Below are positions 56,841 to 64,000 of a stretch of 64,000 bases of DNA, one piece after another. The notes under the pieces were generated by a model, which ran no database searches, had not been told where the DNA came from, and worked only from the letters and a program-made list of their open reading frames with translations. The DNA is from Lentisphaerota bacterium (GTDB taxonomy: Bacteria; Verrucomicrobiota; Kiritimatiellia; CAIQIC01; Lenti-01), in NCBI GenBank assembly GCA_012514035.1, contig JAAZBB010000077.1, positions 33,916 to 97,915 of the forward strand, in the 5' to 3' direction. Each line of letters opens with the position of its first letter. Position 1 is the stretch's first letter. The position numbers and the translations under genes are program-made.

Positions 56841-57449
56841 ATGAACTTAACAAATGCCCCTTGCTGGAAATTCCGTTTTTTGCCTTGCCTGCTCGTTGGC
56901 ATTCAACTGATCGTTTCCGGTTGTGAATTGGATGGATTATCCAGCTCATCAGACTCCGGCAGCGCGGTCATCACCATGAACGAATTGAATGAGGTGGCCG
57001 TCGAGCCTCCCGCATCAGCGGAACCGGCATCTGCTCCAACGGATGCAGAAGAGTCTTCTTCCCCTGCCGCTCCAGCTCCCGCGCCAGCGGCTCAGCCAAG
57101 GGCATCATTTTTATGGGAACCCAGAGCCAACAGTGTGCGGGTCGTGATTCCGTCCAGTCTGCCGCACTGGAGATTTGGCATCGGTTCCCGACGCTTGCAT
57201 CATGATCTTTACGGTCCGGATTACAGCGGTGGCAACCGGGAAATCAACATGGAATACGTCCTCCCGGGAAACGGAGCCAGCTGGCGACAGAAATCTCTGA
57301 ATGCTGGAGATGATGGCACCTTGATGGTGTTCATTAATACGCGAGATGTGGAAACGGGCAGCTTAAAAAACGCCGGCTGGCGCATCATGGATGCGACCCG
57401 GGTGCAATCGGGTGATGGTGACCGTCTCAAGCCGGGTGAAAACCGATAA
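56841..57449 (+). CDS. Hypothetical lipoprotein with low-complexity Pro/Ala/Glu linker
   Basis: Lipobox LIVSGC; PPASAEPASAPTDAEESSSPAAPAPAPAAQP linker; C-terminal domain not recognised. Confidence 0.6.
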   Translation: MNLTNAPCWKFRFLPCLLVGIQLIVSGCELDGLSSSSDSGSAVITMNELNEVAVEPPASAEPASAPTDAEESSSPAAPAPAPAAQPRASFLWEPRANSVRVVIPSSLPHWRFGIGSRRLHHDLYGPDYSGGNREINMEYVLPGNGASWRQKSLNAGDDGTLMVFINTRDVETGSLKNAGWRIMDATRVQSGDGDRLKPGENR

Positions 57450-57501
57450 ATCCGTCTGAAATGTCAAAATCCATTTCCCCGATTGATGCAGGAGAATACG
57501 T

Positions 57502-58278
57502 ATGAAAGCAGTCATCCTGGCGGGGGGGTATGGTTCCCGCCTGAGCGAGGAAACCACGGCCCGCCCCAAGCCGATGGTGGAAATCGGCGGCAAGCCGATT
57601 CTCTGGCATATCATGAAAATCTACTCTGCCCACGGCATTGACGATTTCGTGGTCTGCTGCGGCTACAAGGGCCATATGATCAAGGAGTACTTCGCCAACT
57701 ACTTCCTGTACAATTCGGATGTCACCATTGATCTAAAGCGCAACAAGACCACCATCCACCAGCACACGGTCGAACCCTGGCGCATCACCCTCGTGGATAC
57801 CGGCGAAAACAGCGGCACGGGCGGCCGCCTGAAACGAGTGGCTCCCTATCTGGACAACGAAACCTTCTGCTTCACCTACGGAGACGGCGTCAGCAACGTG
57901 GACATCCGCCGCACCATCGCCTTTCACCATGAGCAGAAGGCCCTCGCCACCATGACGGCCGTGCAGCCGCCCGGGCGGTTCGGCTCCTTCCGCCTGGCCA
58001 AGGGCCAGGTCCGCATCGCTTCCTTCCGCGAAAAACCCCAGGGCGACAACGCCTGGGTCAACGGCGGATTCTTCGTCCTCGAACCCGGGGCGCTGGACTA
58101 CATCGAGAACGACGCGACGTTCTGGGAGGCCGATCCGATGGAGCGCCTGGCCCGGGATGGCCAGCTGGTCGCCTGCCAACACGACGGCTTCTGGCAGTGC
58201 ATGGACCACCTGAAGGACAAGATTGATCTCGACCGGATGTGGACCGAAGGCCACGCTCCCTGGAAAGTGTGGGAGTGA
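57502..58278 (+). CDS. rfbF: Glucose-1-phosphate cytidylyltransferase
   Basis: [64 protein letters not shown]. Confidence 0.95.
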   Translation: MKAVILAGGYGSRLSEETTARPKPMVEIGGKPILWHIMKIYSAHGIDDFVVCCGYKGHMIKEYFANYFLYNSDVTIDLKRNKTTIHQHTVEPWRITLVDTGENSGTGGRLKRVAPYLDNETFCFTYGDGVSNVDIRRTIAFHHEQKALATMTAVQPPGRFGSFRLAKGQVRIASFREKPQGDNAWVNGGFFVLEPGALDYIENDATFWEADPMERLARDGQLVACQHDGFWQCMDHLKDKIDLDRMWTEGHAPWKVWE

Positions 58279-58284
58279 GTCATC

Positions 58285-59514
58285 ATGCCAACCTGCCGAT
58301 TCTGCGGAACTGACTTGACGCGCACATTCGTGGATCTGGGCGTCTCCCCGGTCGCCAACGATTATCTGCCCGCTGAGGCCTTGGACCAGATGGAGCCCTT
58401 CTATCCCCTGCACGCCCGGGTGTGCGAACAGTGCCTCCTGGTGCAGCTCCCGCCGGTCCAGACGCCGCAGTCGTTCTTCAACGACCAGTACGCCTATTTC
58501 TCCTCCTTCTCCGATTCGTGGCTGGCGCATGCCCGGGACTACGCGGCCGCCATGATCCGGCGCTTTGAACTCGGCCCCAGCCACCGCGTCGTGGAGGTCG
58601 CCAGCAACGATGGCTACCTGCTCCAGTATTTCCAAGCGGCCGGCATTCCCGTGCTGGGCATCGACCCCGCCCGGAACTGCGCCGAGGCCGCTGCCGCCAA
58701 GGGCATTCCCACCGAAATCCGCTTCTTCGGCGCCGAAACCGCCCGCGCCCTGGCGCCCGCGTATTCCGCCGACCTTATGGCGGCCAACAACGTGCTTGCC
58801 CACGTGCCGGACATCAACGACTTCGTCGAAGGCTTCCGGATCCTGCTGCAGCCGGAGGGCGTCGCCACCTTCGAATTTCCCCACCTGTTGAATCTGATCC
58901 AGCACAACGAATTCGACACCATTTACCACGAGCATTATTCCTATCTGTCGCTTTATACGACCCAGCAGATTTTCGCCGCTCACGAACTGACCGTCTTTGA
59001 CGTGGCGGAACTCCCCAGCCATGGCGGGTCGCTACGGCTGTTCATCCGCCACACCGCCAACAACCGCCTGTCCTTGGAACCCGGCGTGGCCCGCATCCTG
59101 GACCGGGAGGAACAGGCCGGCCTGACCCGTCTGGACGGGTATCTGGGCTTTGAAAGCAAAGTGCGGAAGGTTAAACGCGATCTGCTCAAGTTCCTGATCG
59201 CGGCCAAGGAAGCCGGACAAACCGTGGCCGGCTATGGAGCTCCGGCAAAAGGCAACACTCTGCTCAACTATTGCGGCGTTCGCACCGACCTGCTCGCCTT
59301 CACCGTGGACCGGAGTCCCCACAAGCACGGTAAGTTCCTGCCCGGCACCCGCATTCCGGTTTTCCCGCCGAAGCGAATTATGGAAGCCCGACCGGATTTC
59401 CTGCTCATCCTGCCGTGGAACCTCCGGGACGAAATCATGGAGCAGATGAAAGGCATCCGGGAATGGGGCGGGAAATTCGTCGTGCCGATCCCCGAACTTC
59501 AAGTTCTGCCGTGA
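58285..59514 (+). CDS. C-methyltransferase, class I SAM-dependent, deoxysugar type (TylC3/NovU-like)
   Basis: N-terminal CRFCG..CEQC zinc domain; VVEVASNDGYLLQYF, YHEHYSYLSL, SHGGSLRLFI, VAGYGAPAKGNTLLNYCG. Confidence 0.92.
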   Translation: MPTCRFCGTDLTRTFVDLGVSPVANDYLPAEALDQMEPFYPLHARVCEQCLLVQLPPVQTPQSFFNDQYAYFSSFSDSWLAHARDYAAAMIRRFELGPSHRVVEVASNDGYLLQYFQAAGIPVLGIDPARNCAEAAAAKGIPTEIRFFGAETARALAPAYSADLMAANNVLAHVPDINDFVEGFRILLQPEGVATFEFPHLLNLIQHNEFDTIYHEHYSYLSLYTTQQIFAAHELTVFDVAELPSHGGSLRLFIRHTANNRLSLEPGVARILDREEQAGLTRLDGYLGFESKVRKVKRDLLKFLIAAKEAGQTVAGYGAPAKGNTLLNYCGVRTDLLAFTVDRSPHKHGKFLPGTRIPVFPPKRIMEARPDFLLILPWNLRDEIMEQMKGIREWGGKFVVPIPELQVLP

Positions 59515-60041
59515 AACTGCTCCCCCTGCTCATCCCGGGCGCGTTTCGGATCGATGTGGATCCGCTGGAAGACGAACGCGGGTTTTTCGCCCGGACCTTT
59601 TGCCGGGAGGAACTCCGGCGCCATGGCGTAGATTTTCCGGTGGCCCAGTGCAGCGTGTCCTTCAACCGCGAGGCATTCACCCTCCGCGGCATGCATTTTC
59701 AGGCTGCCCCCTGCCCTGAACAGAAGATCGTCCGCTGTACCGCCGGCCGCGTGTGGGACTGCATCCTCGATCTGCGGCCCGCTTCTCCCACATTCAAGCA
59801 ATGGGTCGCCGAGGAACTCTCCGCCGCCAACCGCCGTGCCCTGCTGATCCCCGAACAGTGCGCCCACGGATTTCTCAGTCTGGAACCCGAAACCGAACTG
59901 CTCTACATGATGTCCGCCCCGTTCGCCCCGGAATGCGCCCGCGGCGTGCGCTGGGACGATCCTGTCTTCGGCATCGCCTGGCCCGCCCCGCCGCGCGTCC
60001 TCTCGGCCAAAGACCGCCTGTTCCCCGATTTCACCGGATAA
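59511..60041 (+). CDS. rfbC: dTDP-4-dehydrorhamnose 3,5-epimerase family protein
   Basis: GTG start overlapping upstream stop; EDERGFFARTFCREE, QCSVSFNREAFTLRGMHFQ, LLIPEQCAHGFLSLEPETELLYMMS. Confidence 0.9.
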   Translation: MKLLPLLIPGAFRIDVDPLEDERGFFARTFCREELRRHGVDFPVAQCSVSFNREAFTLRGMHFQAAPCPEQKIVRCTAGRVWDCILDLRPASPTFKQWVAEELSAANRRALLIPEQCAHGFLSLEPETELLYMMSAPFAPECARGVRWDDPVFGIAWPAPPRVLSAKDRLFPDFTG

Positions 60042-60047
60042 TCCGCC

Positions 60048-61370
60048 ATGAACGATCCGTCCGCCAGCCTCCGCTCCCTCTGCGATTCCTTCGACGCCGA
60101 ACGCGAAGGAGGCGGACTCTTCGATCTCGCCGCTCGCCTGTTTCCCATCTGCCGCAGCCTCACCGGCGAAGGCAACCGGCAAACCCTCGCCATCCTGTCG
60201 GAGCAAATTCCGCTCCGGATTCACGAAGTGCCCAGCGGCACCCCGGTCCTGGACTGGACCGTGCCGCCGGAGTGGACCATTCGCGAGGCCTGGATCCGGG
60301 ACCCACAGGGCCGAACGGTCGTTGATTTCCGGAACCACAATCTGCATGTGGTCGGCTACAGCCGGCCCGTCCGCCAAACCATGACGCTGGACGAACTCCG
60401 GCCGCATCTGCACAGCCTGCCCGATCATCCGGACTGGATCCCCTACCGCACCTCCTACTACCACGAGACCTGGGGATTCTGCCTGAGCGACTCCCGGAAA
60501 CAATCCTTGGTCCCCGGAAAATACGACGTCTGCATTGATGCAGACCTGAAACCCGGCCACCTGACCTACGGGGAACTGGTTCTGCCCGGAGCGAAACCCG
60601 ACGAATTCCTGTTTTCCACCCACATTTGCCATCCGTCGCTGGCCAACGACAACGCCTCGGGCATGGTCGTGGCCGCTCGGCTGGCGGCGCTCCTGGCCGG
60701 CGTTTCCCGCTGCCTGACCTATCGGTTCCTGTTCATTCCAGGTACCATCGGCTCCATCACCTGGCTCGCCCGCAACCGCGAAACGGCGGACCGGATCCGC
60801 CACGGGCTGGTGCTGTCCTGCCTGGGGGATCCCGGCACGCCCACCTACAAGCAGAGCCGCCGCGGCGACGCCGTCATCGACCGGGCCGCGGCCCATATTC
60901 TCCGTCGCAGCGGGCGCCCCCATGCCGTGCTGCCGTTTTCGCCCTACGGCTACGACGAACGCCAGTATGGTTCGCCCGGCTTCAATCTCCCCGTCGGCCT
61001 GTTCATGCGGTCGCCCCATGGCACCTTCCCCGAATACCACACCTCGGCCGACAACCTCGATTTCATCCGGCCCGAGTCTTTGGCCGACTCCTTGCGACGG
61101 CTGCTGGATACCGTCGCCGTGGTGGAGGGCAACGCGACCTTCCGCAATCAATGCCCGTACGGCGAACCCCAGCTCGGCCGCCGGGGCTTGTATGATTTAC
61201 TCGGCGGCGCCAACGAACGCCACGAACAGCAGATGGCCATGCTGTGGGTGCTGAACCAGTCCGACGGCGGACCGTCGCTGCTGGAGATCGCCGACCGTGC
61301 CGATCTGCCTTTCTCCCGCATCCGGGAGGCGGCGGACCGGCTGGCCGCCGCCGGACTGTTGGAAGAGTAG
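60048..61370 (+). CDS. DUF4910 domain protein (aminopeptidase-like)
   Basis: LFPICRSLTGEGNRQTL, YHETWGFCL, FSTHICHPSLANDNASGMVV metallopeptidase-like motifs. Confidence 0.85.
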   Translation: MNDPSASLRSLCDSFDAEREGGGLFDLAARLFPICRSLTGEGNRQTLAILSEQIPLRIHEVPSGTPVLDWTVPPEWTIREAWIRDPQGRTVVDFRNHNLHVVGYSRPVRQTMTLDELRPHLHSLPDHPDWIPYRTSYYHETWGFCLSDSRKQSLVPGKYDVCIDADLKPGHLTYGELVLPGAKPDEFLFSTHICHPSLANDNASGMVVAARLAALLAGVSRCLTYRFLFIPGTIGSITWLARNRETADRIRHGLVLSCLGDPGTPTYKQSRRGDAVIDRAAAHILRRSGRPHAVLPFSPYGYDERQYGSPGFNLPVGLFMRSPHGTFPEYHTSADNLDFIRPESLADSLRRLLDTVAVVEGNATFRNQCPYGEPQLGRRGLYDLLGGANERHEQQMAMLWVLNQSDGGPSLLEIADRADLPFSRIREAADRLAAAGLLEE

Positions 61371-61379
61371 GAGTCCAAG

Positions 61380-62171
61380 ATGAACGCATCGAACGCCGGG
61401 ATCGTGTTTCTCTTCTGCCTGCTTGGCGCTGCTCCGGCCGTGCTGGCCCAGTCCGGCAGCCGCACCGCCCCCGAAACACACGGCTTTTCCTGGCAATCCC
61501 ATGCGGCCGAACGGGAAGAAGAAACTGCCTCATGGTACGACGGCCGCCTGGAACTCGGCGCGCGTATCCACCACTTCACCCTCAAGGACACCCGCCGCAC
61601 AGGATCCAACGGGCGCAACAACAATAACGTCCGGATCAATTTCATCGGCAGCGTGTGGGGACTCGATGAAATCCAGGACTACGCCCCGCGACTGTACATC
61701 CAGTATCGAGTCATACCCTATGTCGGAGCTGGCCTCACGTATGATCACGTCGCCGCAAAAACCCGCGACTGGGGCAACGTGGAGCAAACCCGGTACGGCA
61801 CCGACGGGGATGTTCATCTGTGGGGCCCCATGCTCTATCTGTTTGCTCGCTATCCGAACTCCACACGCTTCACACCGATGGCCGAAGCGGGCTGGGTCCG
61901 GTATTTCGCCGATTTCGACGTCAATCCCGCCTGGGCCGCCATCGGCCCTGGATACCGCTTCGAAGTGGATGACACCGACGGATATTATCTCGCCCTCGCC
62001 CTCGATTACGCCATCAATGATCATTGGCATGCCCAGGCTTATTGGCGCCGCCTTTATGATGCGGAAGTGGATGCCCGGGCCTATTTCTCTCCGGGCTCCC
62101 GGGTCGGACGCTACGGCTCTTTTCCCATGGAATATGAAATGTTTGGCCTGGGCATGTCCTATGGATTCTGA
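61380..62171 (+). CDS. Putative outer membrane beta-barrel protein
   Basis: Signal peptide; alternating amphipathic strands; terminal MEYEMFGLGMSYGF. Confidence 0.6.
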   Translation: MNASNAGIVFLFCLLGAAPAVLAQSGSRTAPETHGFSWQSHAAEREEETASWYDGRLELGARIHHFTLKDTRRTGSNGRNNNNVRINFIGSVWGLDEIQDYAPRLYIQYRVIPYVGAGLTYDHVAAKTRDWGNVEQTRYGTDGDVHLWGPMLYLFARYPNSTRFTPMAEAGWVRYFADFDVNPAWAAIGPGYRFEVDDTDGYYLALALDYAINDHWHAQAYWRRLYDAEVDARAYFSPGSRVGRYGSFPMEYEMFGLGMSYGF

Positions 62172-62201
62172 TTCCGGCCCGGTGGACAGGGAGAATATCG
62201 G

Positions 62202-62831
62202 ATGCGTGTCTTGAATTGGATCGGCGGTGGATTCGCCGCCCTGCACAAATTCCGGCGATTGTGTTTGCGGCATTATTGGATCGGAACTTTTGCGGAAGCC
62301 GGACCTGGGATATCCATTGGCGACGGGCTGCAATTGTACGGTCCAAAGCACATCCGTTTGGGCCATGGGGTTTCCATCGCCAACCACGTCACCCTGCGGG
62401 CGCTGACCGGTTACCCGTGGACCGACCCGCCTCAAACCTTCTCCCCGGAAATCGTTTTGGAAGACCGCTGCTTCATCAACAATTTTTCCCAGATCTCCTG
62501 CGTCAACCGGGTGGTCATCGGTGCCAACACGATGATCGCCGAGGGCTGCTTCATCGCCGACAACAACCACGGCTATGACGATCCCGCCAGCAGCATCCGG
62601 GAACAGCCGCTCCGGATCTGCGGCGAAGTCCATGTCGGCCCGGATTCGTGGATCGGCGCCCATTGCGTCATCGTCGGGAACATCCGGATCGGCCGCCACT
62701 GCGTGATCGGGGCCAATTCCGTAGTCACGTCCGATCTGCCAGATTTTTCCATCGCCGCCGGCGCGCCGGCCCGCATCCTCAAGCAATTTGACCCGGTCCG
62801 GAAGCAGTGGCTCCCGCCCGCCGCGTCATGA
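62202..62831 (+). CDS. Left-handed beta-helix acyltransferase (LbH, maltose O-acetyltransferase-like)
   Basis: Hexapeptide repeats IRLGHGVSIANHVTL..VVIGANTMIAEGCFIADNNHG..SWIGAHCVIVGNIRIGRHCVIGANSVV. Confidence 0.88.
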   Translation: MRVLNWIGGGFAALHKFRRLCLRHYWIGTFAEAGPGISIGDGLQLYGPKHIRLGHGVSIANHVTLRALTGYPWTDPPQTFSPEIVLEDRCFINNFSQISCVNRVVIGANTMIAEGCFIADNNHGYDDPASSIREQPLRICGEVHVGPDSWIGAHCVIVGNIRIGRHCVIGANSVVTSDLPDFSIAAGAPARILKQFDPVRKQWLPPAAS

Positions 62832-64000
62832 ACCGGTCCGCCGCCATGGACTGGATCTCCAGCCGCGCCGGGCGGCATCCCGCCCTAGCGGTGTTTCTGG
62901 TCTCTGCGCTCGTCTTCGGAATCTTCAATGTTCTGCCCGTCCTGCGCGAAGCCGGCCATATCGCCGAACACGGCCAGGTCCACACCCATGTCCGCCTCGC
63001 CGCGGAGATGCTGCAGGGGCGGGTGGAATTCCACGAGGCGTTCTACAAGGACATCGCGGAGTTCCACGGGCGCTTTTACTCGCCGTTTCCTCCGTTTCCC
63101 GCCTTTTTCCTGATTCCGCTTGTCGCGGTGTTCGGTGTGAACCTGCCGACCATGCTTTTGACCCCGCTGCTGGGCGCGCTGGCCGGAACCGCGCTGTTCC
63201 GTTTGCTCCGGACCCTCGGCATCCGAACCGACACGGCGGCATGGGCCACCGCCGGATTTCTGTTCGGAACGGTGTTCTGGCTGGTGGTGCGCTTTTCGTT
63301 TGATACGTACTTCGCGCATGTGCTGGCCACGGTCCTGGTGTTCCTTGCCCTGGAGGCCGCCGCCGCGCATCGCTCCGGCGCATGGATCGGTCTTGCCATG
63401 GGCGCCGCCTTCCTCACTCGCCAGCTGACGGTGCTGGCCCTGCCCTTCGCCTGGCTTCTGATGCTCCGCCCCGGCGAGCCCCTGCTTTCCCGGCGCTTTC
63501 TCAAGGCCGTCCTGGCTTCCGTCCCCGCCCTCGCCCTCGCCCTGGGAATCTATCTCTATTACAACTGGATCCGCTTCGGCAACCTGCTCGACTGCGGCTA
63601 TGCCTACATCCCCGAGTACAGCTGGTATCTGACCCGCTTGGACAAGTGGGGCGTTCAAAGCCTGGCCTATGTCCCGTCCAATTTTGTCCGTCTCTTTCTC
63701 CAGGGTTTCGTCATCGAGTTCAACGATCCCGACCTGATGATCCCGGACATCAGCCGCGCCGGCACCTCGCTGACCTTCGCCAGCCCGTTCCTGTTTTTCG
63801 CGTTTCGGAACCGGTTTCGAGAACGTCCGCTCCTGGACTGGGCGGCGTGGGGCGGCATCGGCCTCTGCGCCCTGGCGGTCATGATGAACAAAAACGCCAT
63901 GGGCGGCTGGCAAATCAACGGCATGCGCTACGCGCTCGATTTTCTCCCTGTGCTCGCCGTGCTGGCCGCCCGCGGCATGCAGCGCGACGCCGACGCCCCC
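62828..64000 (+). CDS. Partial multi-TM membrane protein, putative GT39-like glycosyltransferase (runs off window)
   Basis: ORF open from ATG 62828 to the window end, ATG overlapping upstream stop; VHTHVRLAAEMLQGRVEFHEAFYKDIAEFHGRFYSPFPPFPAF. Confidence 0.65.
   Translation, partial: MNRSAAMDWISSRAGRHPALAVFLVSALVFGIFNVLPVLREAGHIAEHGQVHTHVRLAAEMLQGRVEFHEAFYKDIAEFHGRFYSPFPPFPAFFLIPLVAVFGVNLPTMLLTPLLGALAGTALFRLLRTLGIRTDTAAWATAGFLFGTVFWLVVRFSFDTYFAHVLATVLVFLALEAAAAHRSGAWIGLAMGAAFLTRQLTVLALPFAWLLMLRPGEPLLSRRFLKAVLASVPALALALGIYLYYNWIRFGNLLDCGYAYIPEYSWYLTRLDKWGVQSLAYVPSNFVRLFLQGFVIEFNDPDLMIPDISRAGTSLTFASPFLFFAFRNRFRERPLLDWAAWGGIGLCALAVMMNKNAMGGWQINGMRYALDFLPVLAVLAARGMQRDADAP

Noticed and set aside
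59499-61151. 550-aa - strand ORF opposite rfbC/DUF4910
   Set aside because: Shadow frame; opposite strand carries strong family motifs.
1-64000. CRISPR arrays, tRNA/rRNA genes and intact transposases
   Set aside because: None recognised by eye on either strand; a tRNAscan/Infernal run would be needed to exclude them formally.

Overview
High-GC bacterial chromosome window with dense coding on both strands. I cannot assign a taxon from the sequence; the gene content would fit a PVC-type Gram-negative, but that is only an inference. The left ~41 kb is mostly housekeeping, envelope and transport genes: orphan OppF-type ATPase, patatin, fmt, tsaC, S41 peptidase, an omptin, manA, panE, sppA, an aminotransferase/Lrp pair, citrate synthase, two CPA1 antiporter paralogs, SRAP, PPK2, beta-CASP nuclease, a complete RND pump, thiL, Rsm22-like, PduO, a porin, superoxide reductase, WbuC and GH13. 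The right ~22 kb is a surface-polysaccharide region: several GT2/GT4/ArnT-like proteins, SDRs, a flippase, a PIG-L deacetylase, and a CDP-sugar cluster with a DUF4910-type protein. No tRNA, rRNA, CRISPR array or intact transposase was recognised. The most interesting signals are non-coding. (1) Four TTTTCCA-N5-TGGAAAA palindromes sit at centre spacings of 31/31/21 bp, bounded by a 20-bp inverted repeat, in the divergent intergenic region between a PIG-L gene and a GT4 gene. (2) A perfectly symmetric 52-bp two-palindrome site lies immediately upstream of a tandem winged-helix regulator. (3) A perfect 17-bp palindrome exactly fills the -35/-10 spacer upstream of a secreted KTSC-domain gene. (4) An AT-rich island and a REP/MITE-like block lie between housekeeping genes. 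A compact six-gene operon ending in a DUF6036-like nucleotidyltransferase, a small unknown protein and a DUF4230-like protein is the best candidate for an uncharacterised protein system. All family names come from reading motifs by eye; no database search was run.
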